A stretch of DNA of 54,815 nucleotides from Candidatus Binatia bacterium (GTDB lineage: Bacteria; Desulfobacterota; Binatia; UBA9968; JAJDTQ01), in NCBI GenBank assembly GCA_022824205.1, contig JAJEAI010000093.1, positions 1 through 54,815 on the forward strand, written 5' to 3'. Within the stretch, counting starts at the first letter, position 1. Each line of letters starts with the position of its first letter. The position numbers and the translations under genes are program-made. Below the pieces are notes generated by a model. That model was not told the DNA's origin. It saw only the letters and a program-made list of their open reading frames with translations, and did not search any database. This document shows, one piece after another, positions 16,106 to 25,945 of this stretch.

Positions 16106-17962
16106 CTATCCGGCGATCCGGAGAGAACCCTCCGCCTGGCGGGCGTGGTACTTCCGTTCGTTCGGGTCGAGGTGGCGTTTCCGAAGGCGGAGACTGCGCG
16201 GCGTGACCTCGATCAGTTCGTCGTGGCGGATGAACTCGATGGCCTGCTCCAGGGACATACGCACCGGGGGGACGACTTTCTCGATACCCTTCAGCACGGA
16301 CGCGCGCATGTTCGTGAGCTTCTTCTCCTTCGTGATGTTCACGTCCAGGTCGGTGTCGCGGCTGCTCTCGCCGACGAGCATGCCGCCGTACACCGCGTCG
16401 GTGGGCTCGACGAACAACTCGCCCCGCTCCTGCAGGTTGACCATGGCGTACGCCGTGACGCGGCCGTTGCGGTCGGCCACCATCGCGCCGGTGAGGCGGT
16501 GAACGATGTCGCCCGCCCAGGGGCGGTATCCGATGAACATGTGCGTGAGGGTTCCGGTGCCTTTCGTGTCGGTGAGGAACTCGGTCCGGTATCCGATCAA
16601 CCCGCGGCTGGGCACCTCTAGCTCCAGACGGACCCTTCCCGAACCGCGGTCGGCCAGCTTGACCAGGAGGCCCCTGCGCGCGCCGAGCTTCTGGACGACG
16701 ATTCCCTGGTACTCTTCATCCGCTTCGATCATCGCCAGCTCGTACGGTTCGTGGACCGCGCCGCCGACGGTGCGGGTCAGCACCCGCGGCATGCCCACCG
16801 AGAACTCGTACCCTTCCCGCCGCATCTGTTCGATCAGCACGGCGAGCTGCAGCTCTCCCCGGCCGTACACCAGGAAGCGGTCGGACGATTCAACGGGCTC
16901 CACCCGGATGGCCAGGTTCTGCTCCGCCTCCTTGAGCAGCCGCGCCCGGAGGTGGCGCGAGGTCAGGTAGCGGCCGTCCTTTCCGCTGAACGGAGAGTCG
17001 TTGATGGAGAACTCCATCGACAGCGTGGGTTCCTCCACGTGGAGGGCCGGCAGCGGCTTGGGATTCTCGGCGTCTGCGATGCTCTCGCCCAACCCGATGC
17101 CGTTCATCCCCGCCAGCGCGACGATCTCTCCTGGGCCGGCCGACGGCACCGGGACGCGCCCGAGGCCCTCGTAGATGAAGAGCTCCGCCACCGCGGCCGA
17201 GGTCCGCGACCCGTCGCGCCGGCACAGGGTCACCGGCTCCCGGTTCCGTACCGTGCCGTCCACCACGCGCCCGATGGCCAGCGGCCCGAGGTAATCGTCC
17301 GGCACCACGTTGGTCACGAGTATCTGCAACGGGTGACCCGGATCACCGGCGGGCGGCGGCACGTGCGTGACGATGGCCTCGAACAACGGCCGGAGATCGG
17401 TGAGCTCGCCGCCCGGTGACGGCGTGCATGTCCCCTGCCGAGCGACGGAGTAGATGACCGGAAACTCGATCTGTTCCTCGGTGGCGCCCAGGTCGATGAA
17501 CAGGTCGTAGATCTCGTTCAGGACTTCCGCGGGGCGGGCGTCCTGGCGGTCGATCTTGTTGATGACCACGATGGGCGGCAGGCGCAGCTCCAGCGCCTTG
17601 GCCAGGACGGCGCGCGTCTGGGGCATGGGCCCCTCGGCGGCGTCCACCAGCAGCATGACGCCGTCCACCATCCGCAGGGTGCGCTCCACCTCGCCGCCGA
17701 AGTCCACGTGACCCGGCGTGTCGGCGATGTTGATCTTCACGCCGCCGTACGTGACGGAGGCATTCTTCGCCATGATCGTGATGCCCTTCTCGCGCTCCAG
17801 GTCCATGGAGTCCAGCACGCGCTCGCGCACGTCCTGGTTCTCGCGGAACGTCCCGCTCTGCCACAGCATGGCGTCCACCAGGGTGGTCTTGCCGTGGTCC
17901 ACGTGCGCGATGATCGCGATGTTGCGAAGATTCACCGTCTCGCGGCAAGCGACGACGTCCAT
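16106..17962 (-). CDS. typA: TypA/BipA ribosome-associated GTPase
   Basis: This 618-aa translational GTPase acts in ribosome assembly and stress adaptation. The G1 motif AHVDHGKT is at 19-26, the switch segment REKGITI at about 56-62, G3 DTPGH and G4 NKID. Domains III and V and the BipA-specific C-terminal domain ([15 protein letters not shown], ending in [19 protein letters not shown]) are complete. The ATG follows GGGGAGGATCACTG. The 278-bp gap to the next plus-strand gene shows no recognisable feature. Confidence 0.97.
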   Translation of the reverse strand: MDVVACRETVNLRNIAIIAHVDHGKTTLVDAMLWQSGTFRENQDVRERVLDSMDLEREKGITIMAKNASVTYGGVKINIADTPGHVDFGGEVERTLRMVDGVMLLVDAAEGPMPQTRAVLAKALELRLPPIVVINKIDRQDARPAEVLNEIYDLFIDLGATEEQIEFPVIYSVARQGTCTPSPGGELTDLRPLFEAIVTHVPPPAGDPGHPLQILVTNVVPDDYLGPLAIGRVVDGTVRNREPVTLCRRDGSRTSAAVAELFIYEGLGRVPVPSAGPGEIVALAGMNGIGLGESIADAENPKPLPALHVEEPTLSMEFSINDSPFSGKDGRYLTSRHLRARLLKEAEQNLAIRVEPVESSDRFLVYGRGELQLAVLIEQMRREGYEFSVGMPRVLTRTVGGAVHEPYELAMIEADEEYQGIVVQKLGARRGLLVKLADRGSGRVRLELEVPSRGLIGYRTEFLTDTKGTGTLTHMFIGYRPWAGDIVHRLTGAMVADRNGRVTAYAMVNLQERGELFVEPTDAVYGGMLVGESSRDTDLDVNITKEKKLTNMRASVLKGIEKVVPPVRMSLEQAIEFIRHDELIEVTPRSLRLRKRHLDPNERKYHARQAEGSLRIAG

Positions 17963-18240
17963 CAGTGATCCTCCCCTGTGCGCGGCACCCCTCGGGCGGC
18001 CGGGTGCGCGCGTCGATGCAAAATACGGTTACGGCTTGTTCGTGAGTGCCCTGGAAATGGCCGGAATATCCGGACGGTTTCCGGCTCGGGAAACGGAACT
18101 TCGACGGCGTGGGATGCCGTGAGGGGATTCTAGCAAGTTTGGGAGGGTTGGCCTAGAGCCCCTGCACGGGACGGGCTCCTGTCGTTGACCCGGTGGTGTT
18201 CCGGACGCTACCGTGGGACACCTGATGTGGAGGTAGCCCG

Positions 18241-19173
18241 ATGGCAACGACAATCCGGATCGCCGTGACCATGAACATACGCGCCGGCGAGGCATTCGAA
18301 ATCGCCCAGGGTCTGGCGCAGGGGAACCTGCCCGATGGTTCCGAGATCATCGTCTCGTACGGCCTCGGCAACAGCCGCCTCGGCGGGTTCGAAGCGCCCC
18401 GGCTCCTGGCGGCGGGCGAGGCGGACCTGGCTTTCCTCAACCCTTCGCCGGTCACCCACATGGCACTGAACGGGTTGGCGCCCTATACGGAGAAGATCGA
18501 CATCCGAAACCTCGCGGTCTTTCCCTCCTGGGACAAGATCGCCTTCGCGGTGCGGCGAGACCTCGGCGTGCGCTCGCTCGAGGAGATCGGCGAGAAGAAG
18601 CTCCCGCTCCGCCTGTCGACCCGGGGACAGGGCCCCGAAGGAACCACCGAGTTCACCATCCGGCGAGTCCTGAGTCTTTGCGGCTGGAACCTCGAAGACG
18701 TGGAGCAATGGGGCGGAAGCGTGGACAAGGTCCCGGTCCCGTCGCACCCGCGGCGCATGGAGGGCATCGAGCAAGGCGCCTACGACGCCGTGTTCGACGA
18801 GGGCATCACCGGCTGGACCGCCGAGGCCCTGGCCCGGGACATGGTCCTCCTGCCGCTACAACCGTCGGTCTTCGCCGCAATGGAGCAATTGGGTTTCCCC
18901 GAATCCACCATTCCCAAGTCCGCGTTCCCGGCACTGGACGCGGACGTGCCCGCCCTGGAGTTCGGCGGCTGGCCGCTCTTCTGCCGCGCGGACTTCCCCG
19001 ACGACCTCGCCTACGCGGTGGTCAAGGCCATCGCCGCCAGAAGGGACACCATGCCCGTGGACGGCGAGTGCTTCGACATGGGCCGGATATGCCGGGATAC
19101 GGAGGAGGGGCCGATGTGCGCGCCGCTGCATCCGGGCGCGGAGCGGTACTATCGGGAAGAGGGGTACTTGTAG
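18241..19173 (+). CDS. TAXI/NMT1-like periplasmic-binding-fold protein without signal peptide
   Basis: This 310-aa type II periplasmic-binding-fold protein is most like TAXI-family TRAP solute receptors (LLAAGEADLAFLNPSPVTHM; VRSLEEIGEKKLPLRLSTRG). No signal peptide precedes the first strand (TTIRIAVTMNIRAGEA), so it may be cytoplasmic. A clear GGAGG precedes the ATG. No TRAP membrane subunit is adjacent. It could be a sensor or an enzyme of the dihydroxyphthalate-decarboxylase type, like 49728-50729. Confidence 0.7.
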   Translation: MATTIRIAVTMNIRAGEAFEIAQGLAQGNLPDGSEIIVSYGLGNSRLGGFEAPRLLAAGEADLAFLNPSPVTHMALNGLAPYTEKIDIRNLAVFPSWDKIAFAVRRDLGVRSLEEIGEKKLPLRLSTRGQGPEGTTEFTIRRVLSLCGWNLEDVEQWGGSVDKVPVPSHPRRMEGIEQGAYDAVFDEGITGWTAEALARDMVLLPLQPSVFAAMEQLGFPESTIPKSAFPALDADVPALEFGGWPLFCRADFPDDLAYAVVKAIAARRDTMPVDGECFDMGRICRDTEEGPMCAPLHPGAERYYREEGYL

Positions 19174-19372
19174 GGTGGGGCGGGAGATGGCGCGCGCGGG
19201 GTCCGGCCAGGGCCGATGCGCCGCCGGAAGTCCTGATCTTCGGTAGTGTCTTGGTTTAGCCACTGCCCGATCCCCCCAAAATTGACATGCACCCGCGTCC
19301 TTTGTTAACGTGGCGCGGCTTCTGTTCCAGGGACTCGCACAACTCAAACAGCCGTTTGGAAAGGATGGCCTG

Positions 19373-20944
19373 ATGAACATTGCAAGCTGGGGAACGCGTT
19401 CCGCGCGCAACCTGTCAGTGGTCCTGGCAATCGGGATTTTCGTGTCCGTGGCGGCGGCATACGCGGCCTTTGCGCAGGACAAGCCGGTGCGAGGTGGAAC
19501 GATCATTGGCGCCACCGTGCTGGAGCCTAAGTCTCTCGACCCACTGTTCGGGGACGGAGGCAACCTGGATCACTACGTCTGGCGGCAGATCTATGAGTCG
19601 CTCCTGGACATCACGGGGAGCGGCGAGGTCAAACCCGGACTGGCCACAAGCTGGAAGTTCACCGATGACAAGAAGTCCATCGACTTCACGTTGCGGCAAG
19701 GCGTGAAGTTCCACGACGGCACGGCGTTCAACGCGGAAGCCGCGGCCGTCACGTTCCGCCGCGCGCTCTCAAAGGAGCTGAACGCTCCGCGTGCCTCCGA
19801 CTTGTCGGCGATCACGGGGGTGGAAGTGCGCGGACCCCATGAATTGCGGATCAATCTCAAGGCGCCGAGTTCGGCCGCGCTGCCGGCCATCGCCTTCGCC
19901 GGCCTGATTACGTCGCCCGCCGCCATCGAGAAGCACGGGCAGGATTACGGCAGGAACCCGTCAGGGACCGGCCCCTTCAGGTTCGCCAGTTGGCAATCGG
20001 GCTCCCGAATCGTCCTCGAACGAAACCCGGATTACTGGCGGAACGGCGCCGATGGAAAACCATTGCCCTATCTCGACCGCGTCATCCTCCGGTTCATCAA
20101 GAAGAGCGCGGTGAAGGTCATCGAGGTCAAGTCCGGCAACGTCCACGTCATCGACACCGTCTCGGCCCGGGACCTGAAGACGGTGAGCGGTGATTCCAAC
20201 CTTCGGCTCGTGCGCACCGGCAACGGCCGGCACGTCATGTTCGCGTTCAACATTTCGAAACCGCCGTTCGACGACATCCGGCTGAGACAAGCGGTCCTGT
20301 TCGGCCTCGATCGTCAAACGATGATGAAGGTGATAACGCTCGGCAGAGGACAGGTGACTCCCACCCTGATCCCCAACCAGAACTGGGTGTTCGACGCCAC
20401 GCTCGAAAAGTACCCACATGATCCCGCGCGGGCCAAGCAACTGCTCGCCGAAGCCGGGCACAAGGAAGGCCTTGACGCGCGGCTGGACATCATCAAGCGG
20501 CAGCCCGACTCCACGGTCGCCCAACTCATGCAGGCGCAACTGAAAGAGGCCGGCATCAATCTCACGATCAAGACCGTCGACCGCCAGTCGATGCAGGCCA
20601 GTCTGCGCGCCAAGAACCACATGTTCGGTATCGGCCGCTTCACGGTGCCGGGGATCGACCCGGCCCAGACCTTCGGGCGGATCTTCGGACGGCGCGCACG
20701 TATTCAGCGGACCGGAGTGAGCGACGAGAAGCTGTTCGACATGATCGACAACGCCGCCCGGCAGACCGATCAATCGGTGAGAAAGGGTCTCTACCGCGAG
20801 ATCCAGGCCTACTTGGTCGACAATGCGCTTTACGGCTTCCTGTTCTTCATGGAGTCGACTCAGGTCGAGCGGACCGCGGTGAAGAACCTGAAACGCACGG
20901 TGGGCGGCGCCTGGGTGTTCGCCGAGGCTTGGACGGCCAAGTAG
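19373..20944 (+). CDS. ABC transporter solute-binding protein, family 5 (oligopeptide/nickel type)
   Basis: This 523-aa extracytoplasmic receptor has a signal peptide (NLSVVLAIGIFVSVAAAYAA, then FAQDKPVRGG). Family-5 landmarks are LEPKSLDPLFG, the segment VKFHDGTAFNAEA, and the gate region NPSGTGPFRF. The ATG follows AAGGA. The two permease genes follow on the same strand after a 169-bp gap. The ligand is probably a peptide, sugar-peptide or other amphipathic solute. Confidence 0.92.
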   Translation: MNIASWGTRSARNLSVVLAIGIFVSVAAAYAAFAQDKPVRGGTIIGATVLEPKSLDPLFGDGGNLDHYVWRQIYESLLDITGSGEVKPGLATSWKFTDDKKSIDFTLRQGVKFHDGTAFNAEAAAVTFRRALSKELNAPRASDLSAITGVEVRGPHELRINLKAPSSAALPAIAFAGLITSPAAIEKHGQDYGRNPSGTGPFRFASWQSGSRIVLERNPDYWRNGADGKPLPYLDRVILRFIKKSAVKVIEVKSGNVHVIDTVSARDLKTVSGDSNLRLVRTGNGRHVMFAFNISKPPFDDIRLRQAVLFGLDRQTMMKVITLGRGQVTPTLIPNQNWVFDATLEKYPHDPARAKQLLAEAGHKEGLDARLDIIKRQPDSTVAQLMQAQLKEAGINLTIKTVDRQSMQASLRAKNHMFGIGRFTVPGIDPAQTFGRIFGRRARIQRTGVSDEKLFDMIDNAARQTDQSVRKGLYREIQAYLVDNALYGFLFFMESTQVERTAVKNLKRTVGGAWVFAEAWTAK

Positions 20945-21113
20945 CACGCTGACGTTCAAGAACCGCATTGAGGCTTCAAACAAACCCGCGGGGCGCAAAC
21001 CTGACTCGTTCCCTTCCCCCTCGGGCTGTCAATTCTGCTCGGGGCGTCGCTTTGCGGCGCCCCGACGCGCCCGTTAAGCTCCTCTCCAAGGTCGTCAGGC
21101 CTGAGCGCATCTG

Positions 21114-22067
21114 ATGCTTCTGTTCATTTCGAAGCGAATCGGACAAACCGTCCCGGTGGTCCTGCTGGTCTCGTTTTTCGTCTTCTTCGTCATCAACGTG
21201 ATTCCGGGCGACCCCACCCTGACCGTTCTGGGAGAGTTCGCCACCCCTGAACAGCGCGAGATCGCGCGCCAGCAGTACGGGTTCGATCGCCCGATGTTCG
21301 TCCAATACCTGGATTGGCTGACCAGGACCTTGAGCGGCGACCTGGGCCGGTCGCTTCACAGCAACGAACGTGTCTGGGCCATGCTGGTGGACCGCTTGCC
21401 GGTGTCGCTGGAGCTGAGCGCCCTTGCGCTGATCATCGCCCTGGTCATCGGTATTCCCGCCGGCATATTGGCCGCGCTTCGACGCGGCACCACCGTCGAC
21501 GCCGTCATCGGAATGTTCTCGGCCGTTGCCCTCGGCGTCCCCTACTTCTGGCTTGGGGTTCTGCTGATCCTCCTGTTCGCCATCGTTTTCAACTTGCTGC
21601 CGCCCTCGGGGTACGTCCCTTTCACGGAATCACCCGTCGAAAACCTCAAGCTCATGGTCCTGCCCGCCCTGACCATCGGCCTGCACGTTGCCCCGCTGAT
21701 CGTTCGCCAGACACGCGCCAGCGTCCTGCAGGTACTGTCGCAGGACTACGTCCGCACCGCCCACGCCAAGGGCCTGCCCTGGTCCGCCATCGTCCGGAAG
21801 CACATCCTGCGCAACGCGCTCATACCCGTCCTGACGCTGGTGGGCCTGCAACTCGGCAACATGCTGGGCGGGGCCATCGTGACCGAGACGATTTTCTCGA
21901 CGCCGGGCTTGGGCAGCCTCATCGTCGCGGCGGTGTCCACGCGGGATTTCCCGGTGGTTCAAAGCGGCATCTTCCTGGTGGTCCTGCTGGTCATATTCGT
22001 GAACCTGATCACCGACATACTGTACGCGTACGTCGATCCGAGAATCAGGCAGCTCCTGATCGTGTAG
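21114..22067 (+). CDS. ABC transporter permease (DppB/OppB family)
   Basis: This 317-aa inner-membrane permease has six membrane segments. The EAA loop in VRTAHAKGLPWSAIVRKHILRN-type sequence (about 225-246) contacts the ATPases. The N-terminus LLFISKRIGQTVPVVLLVSF is typical of DppB. No strong ribosome-binding site precedes the ATG. It is followed 16 bp later by the partner permease. Confidence 0.93.
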   Translation: MLLFISKRIGQTVPVVLLVSFFVFFVINVIPGDPTLTVLGEFATPEQREIARQQYGFDRPMFVQYLDWLTRTLSGDLGRSLHSNERVWAMLVDRLPVSLELSALALIIALVIGIPAGILAALRRGTTVDAVIGMFSAVALGVPYFWLGVLLILLFAIVFNLLPPSGYVPFTESPVENLKLMVLPALTIGLHVAPLIVRQTRASVLQVLSQDYVRTAHAKGLPWSAIVRKHILRNALIPVLTLVGLQLGNMLGGAIVTETIFSTPGLGSLIVAAVSTRDFPVVQSGIFLVVLLVIFVNLITDILYAYVDPRIRQLLIV

Positions 22068-22083
22068 GGGAAGGCCCAGTGTC

Positions 22084-23013
22084 GTGAGCCAAGTACGTCA
22101 GGTACAAGAGACGCCCCCGCCGGGCATGACAACCGGCTCCGCCAACAAGACATCGGCGCGTGGCGGTGGCGCGGAACCCCGCCTGGTGCGCGATCTGCTC
22201 AAGCACCGGCAGGGCGCCGTGGGGACGGTCCTCTTTCTCGGCCTCGTGTCGATGGCGTTCTTCGCGCCGCTGTTGTCTCCCTTCGATCCGCAACATGTCG
22301 CCGTCGAGAAAATACTGAGCCCGCCGAGCACCACCCACTGGCTGGGGACCGACGAGCTCGGCCGCGACATCGCCAGCCGCATCATCTTCGGCGCCCGGGT
22401 CACGCTGCAAGTCGTGGCCGGCGCCGTTGCCCTCTCGCTGATCGCGGGGGCGGTCCTCGGCTTCATCGCGGCGTACCTGGGCAGGTTCTGGGACGCCTTG
22501 ATCATGCGCGTGATCGACGCCTTGCTGGCCATTCCGCCCCTGATCCTGGCGCTGGCGATCGTGGCGGCACTCGGGCCGAATCTCTTCTACACCATCCTCG
22601 CCATCGCGCTGGCGAAGTTGGGCATGTTCGCACGGCTCGTGCGCGGCGAGGTCCTGAGTCTCAAGTCGATGGAGTTCGTCGAGGCCGCCCGCGCCGTGGG
22701 CGCCAGCGGCACCCGAATCGCGTTCAAGCACATCTGGCCGAACGCCGCGGGCAACGTGATCGTCTTTTCGGCGGTGATTGCGTCGAGCGCGCTGCTGATC
22801 GAGTCCGCCCTCAACTTCCTCGGCCTCGGCGCCCAGCCGCCCACCCCGAGCTGGGGGGTGATGATCGCGACCGGCATGCAACACTGGACGTTGTGGTGGA
22901 TGAGCATTTTTCCCGGTGTCGCGATATTCCTCGCAATCCTCGCGTTCAATCTACTGGGCGATGCGTTGCGGGACATCATGGACCGGCGCCTCTTCGACCT
23001 CGGCCACCTGTGA
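22084..23013 (+). CDS. ABC transporter permease (DppC/OppC family)
   Basis: This 309-aa partner permease has the DppC N-terminal segment (LLSPFDPQHVAVEKILSPPS, then HWLGTDELGRD). The EAA loop is EAARAVGASGTRIAFKHIWP. It starts at a GTG. No DppD/DppF ATPase follows; instead the 3' end overlaps the convergent EPSP-synthase-like gene by 38 bp. The ATPases must be encoded elsewhere or shared. Confidence 0.93.
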   Translation: MSQVRQVQETPPPGMTTGSANKTSARGGGAEPRLVRDLLKHRQGAVGTVLFLGLVSMAFFAPLLSPFDPQHVAVEKILSPPSTTHWLGTDELGRDIASRIIFGARVTLQVVAGAVALSLIAGAVLGFIAAYLGRFWDALIMRVIDALLAIPPLILALAIVAALGPNLFYTILAIALAKLGMFARLVRGEVLSLKSMEFVEAARAVGASGTRIAFKHIWPNAAGNVIVFSAVIASSALLIESALNFLGLGAQPPTPSWGVMIATGMQHWTLWWMSIFPGVAIFLAILAFNLLGDALRDIMDRRLFDLGHL

Positions 23014-24355
23014 CGCTCCCGAGTCCGGGTCCGGACGGCTCTCGGACGGCCTTTCCCCCCTCCTCGATGCTCAGCGATGCCCCCAGCCCGTTTATATCGT
23101 CGATGAAGTCCGGATAAGACATGACGAAATTCTCGGCCCTGGTTACGGTGATCTCCCGATCCCCCTGCAGGCCCGCCACCGACAACGCCGTCGCCACCCG
23201 GTGATCAAGGTAGGCATCGAGCGTCGCCGAACCGCGATAGCCGTCGATGCCGACGATATCGAGCCCGTCACGCCGTTCCTCGATGCGGGCGCCGATCCTG
23301 GTCAGCTCCATCATCGAGGCGATCCGATCGCTCTCCTTGTAGCGGACGTGCTCGCCGTTGACGATCCGGGTCGTGCCTTCGGCGAAACAACCCAATACCG
23401 ACAGAATGGGCACCAGATCGGGTGAGTGGGTCACGTCGATGTCGATACCGTGCATCGGTTTCGATCCCCGGACCCGGATCGTGTTGGCCGCCGTATCGAT
23501 GGTGAGATCGGCGCCCATTTCGATCATGATGTCGACGATCCTCTTCTCCGGGTGAATGCTGGTCACGTCGAGATTCTGGAGGATAATGTCCGAGCCTGGT
23601 GTGATGGCGGCCGCCACCATGGGCACCGAGGCCACGCAGAAGTCACCGGGGATGGTCAGGCTCGCGGGCTTGTAGGCCTGTCCGCCGGGGACCACATAGA
23701 CGTCGGGGGCGCCGCCGGCATCGTATTCGATCCCGAACGTATCGAGCATCTGCAGCGTCATGTCGATGTACGGCTTCTCCCGCAACGTATCCGTGACCCG
23801 GACGGTCACCCCGTCGCGGCTGAGCGGCGCGCAGATCAGCACCCCCGAAAGCCACTGGGAAATAAAGCCGGAGATCTCCGTTTCTCCGCCGGCGAAGCCG
23901 CCGCCCTGGACAATGATCGGCGCCGTTCCGTCGCCTTGGGCCGAATGACAACGGACGCCCAGCGTGGACAGACTGTCCAGCAACGACTTGATGGGTCGTC
24001 TGCGCAGAGACGGGTTGCCCGTGAACACCGTCCACCCCGGAGTTGCCGCCGCCACCCCCAGCAGGAACTGGAGCGTGGTGCCCGAGTCATCGACATCGAT
24101 CACGTCCGCGGGGGTGCGATAGTCACCGCCGTCAATGACACAGGTATCCTCGGTGAACTCGATGGTGGGACCGAACGCCGCGATGTTCTCGGTGGTCGAA
24201 GTCATCTTGCCGACGAAGGCCCCGGACGGGTCCATGATCGTGGTCCGCCCGTGGGCCAGCGACCCCATGATCATCGCCCGCGTGAAATGGTACTTCGACG
24301 AAATGACGCGAAGCGACCCGTGCAGTCCGTCGCAGGGTCTGGATTTGATGTTCAT
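22976..24355 (-). CDS. Diverged EPSP synthase (AroA) family enolpyruvyl transferase
   Basis: This 459-aa protein has the EPSP synthase fold. Conserved active-site residues are Lys21 and Arg26, Arg120 (LRRRPI), Ser166-Gln167, Asp313 (SPDLVP), Lys340-Glu341-Arg344 (YKESDR) and His385-Arg386. By my alignment from memory several residues that bind shikimate-3-phosphate or PEP are changed: Tyr22 for Ser23, Gln96 for Arg100, Trp168 for Arg172, His336 or nearby for Asn336, Met412 for Lys411 (E. coli numbering second). It may therefore use a different acceptor, or be a specialised-metabolism homologue. No other shikimate gene is close. The C-terminal tail overlaps the convergent dppC-like gene. Confidence 0.75.
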   Translation of the reverse strand: MNIKSRPCDGLHGSLRVISSKYHFTRAMIMGSLAHGRTTIMDPSGAFVGKMTSTTENIAAFGPTIEFTEDTCVIDGGDYRTPADVIDVDDSGTTLQFLLGVAAATPGWTVFTGNPSLRRRPIKSLLDSLSTLGVRCHSAQGDGTAPIIVQGGGFAGGETEISGFISQWLSGVLICAPLSRDGVTVRVTDTLREKPYIDMTLQMLDTFGIEYDAGGAPDVYVVPGGQAYKPASLTIPGDFCVASVPMVAAAITPGSDIILQNLDVTSIHPEKRIVDIMIEMGADLTIDTAANTIRVRGSKPMHGIDIDVTHSPDLVPILSVLGCFAEGTTRIVNGEHVRYKESDRIASMMELTRIGARIEERRDGLDIVGIDGYRGSATLDAYLDHRVATALSVAGLQGDREITVTRAENFVMSYPDFIDDINGLGASLSIEEGGKAVREPSGPGLGSVTGGRGRRGAGP

Positions 24356-24474
24356 CGAGGCGTACCCGCTTTGTTGTTACATGGCCGGCACCGGCCGGCA
24401 TGAATGGCAAGGACGACTTCCACCAATGTAACATAGTCGCTCACTTGGCGAGCCTCTTGTAGAGCTCATCATAC

Positions 24475-24511
24475 ATTCTGGCGAAGGAGGTCACTGATCT
24501 TCCCAAGAATT
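24475..24511. repeat. Left 37-bp direct repeat bracketing the zur-cobW block
   Basis: This 37-bp sequence (core GGCGAAGGAGGTCACTGATC) recurs at 27241-27277 in the same orientation with three transition mismatches. The right copy encodes the last residues of a VapC toxin on the minus strand (NPWEDR, stop); this copy would encode NSWEDQ, stop, in the same register. It may therefore be the 3' relic of a second vapC. The stretch 24356-24552 otherwise holds only a minus-strand tail, MYDELYKRLAK-stop, that could be the end of a lost gene. Confidence 0.7.
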
Positions 24512-24552
24512 ATCTCGATGACGACGTCATCAGTCGTTTGTGCTCTCGCGGT

Positions 24553-24886
24553 TCAGGCTGCGCCAGCCGCGATGCAACTTGCGCAGGTGCCCTTCACCTC
24601 GACCACGGATCGCGTCACGCGGAACCCCAGGTCGGCGGCATCCTCGTCAAGCAGTTGCTCGATCCGCCGCTCCTCCAGTTCGGTCGACCCCCCGCAGTCG
24701 GCACAGATAAAGAAAAGACAAGCATGGGGGCGTTCCGGATGCGCGCAAGGGACGTACGCTTTGTGGCTTTCGATCTTCTAGACGAGCCCCTGGGACATCT
24801 GGAATTCAAGCGCCCGGTAGAAGGTGGGCGGTCCGACCGGACGGGATTCCCTGAGCTTCAGCGCTTCGATCAGCTCGCTCATCGAG
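24553..24886 (-). pseudogene. zur: Remnant of zur (Fur-family zinc regulator)
   Basis: Reading the minus strand gives ELIEALKLRESRPVGPPTFY, RALEFQMSQGLV, an in-frame TAG at about 24784-24786, then KIESHKAYVPCAHPERPHAC, LFFICADCG and a tail ending GTCASCIAAGAA. This is a Zur protein from the recognition helix (PPTFYRAL) to the C-terminus. The CxxC zinc pairs FICADC and GTCASC are intact. The first 40-50 residues are absent, and the TAG replaces what is normally a histidine (LVHKIES). It lies head-to-head with the truncated cobW-like gene, both ending at about 24880. Confidence 0.85.
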
Positions 24887-25945
24887 CGCGGCGGCGCGGA
24901 GCTTTCGCGGACCGAGGAGAAGCTGGTCGAGATGTCGAACGGCTGCATCTGTTGCACGCTGCGAGACGACCTGCTCGCCGAGGTCTCACGGCTCGCGCAG
25001 GAGAGACGCTTCGACTACCTGCTGATCGAGTCCACGGGGATCTCGGAGCCCATTCCGGTCGCGCAGACCTTCACCTTTGAGGACGAGAACGGTGTGAGCC
25101 TGAGTCACGTTTCGCGCCTCGACACGATGGTCACGGTCGTGGACGCGGCGAGCTTCCTGCGGGACTACAACGCCGCCGAGGCGCTCCAAGACCGCGGTGA
25201 GTCGCTGGGCGAAGAAGATCACCGGACGGTGACCGACCTGCTCATCGACCAGATCGAGTTCGCCGACGTCATCGTGCTCAACAAGCTCGATCTCGTGAGC
25301 AACGATCAGGCTCGTGAGGTGGAGGCCATCGTGAAAGCGTTCAACCCCGGCGCCAAGATCCGCATGGCGACGCGCGGACAGGTCCCGCTCGAATGCGTGC
25401 TCGACACGGGCCTGTTCGACTACGAGAAGGCGGAGAGTTCCGCCGGCTGGATTCGAGAGCTTCAGGGCGAGCACACGCCGGAGACCGAGGAGTACGGGAT
25501 ATCGAGCTTCACCTATCGGACGTCGCAGCCCTTCGACGCCGAGAAGCTGTGGGCGTTCCTGCACGACGACGAGAACTGGCGCGGCGTGCTCCGTTCGAAG
25601 GGCTTCTTCTGGGTCGCCGCCGATCATCGGGTCCTCTACGAGTGGGCTCAAGCCGGCGGCGCCATCAACGTGAACCCCACCGGGATGTGGTGGGCGGCCG
25701 TGCCTCGCGAACACTGGGAGCACCCCGAGGGTCAGCGACCTGACCAGCGGCCGGACTGGCATCCTCGCTTCGGCGATCGCGCGCAGCAGATCGTCTTCAT
25801 CGGCCAGCAGATGGACGAGGCGGCGATGCGCTCTCGCCTGGACGCGTGCCTGCTGGACGAGCGCCTGGCCTCGGCCGAGATCAACGCCTGGGCAGATCTC
25901 CGGAACCCGTTTCCGGAGCTTGCCGTGGCTGAGGAGTCAGCATGA
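24887..25945 (+). pseudogene. 5'-truncated COG0523 (CobW/ZigA-type) metallochaperone GTPase
   Basis: About 353 codons of a COG0523 G3E GTPase remain. They begin at RGGAELSRTEEKLVEMSNG and contain the metal-binding CICC motif, ESTGISEP (Walker B region), the G4 motif NKLD and the CobW C-terminal domain. The Walker A motif GxxGxGKT and roughly 45 N-terminal residues are missing, so it cannot bind GTP normally. Upstream in-frame codons belong to the antisense of the zur remnant; translation from the GTG or ATG-like codons there would give a chimeric leader. Zur-regulated members of this family distribute zinc under starvation. The rest of the frame is open and overlaps the next gene by 4 bp. Confidence 0.85.

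Noticed and set aside
24887..25945. Cobalamin biosynthesis gene cobW
   Set aside because: Adjacent zur remnant and DUF1636 point to zinc homeostasis, and the N-terminal P-loop is missing.
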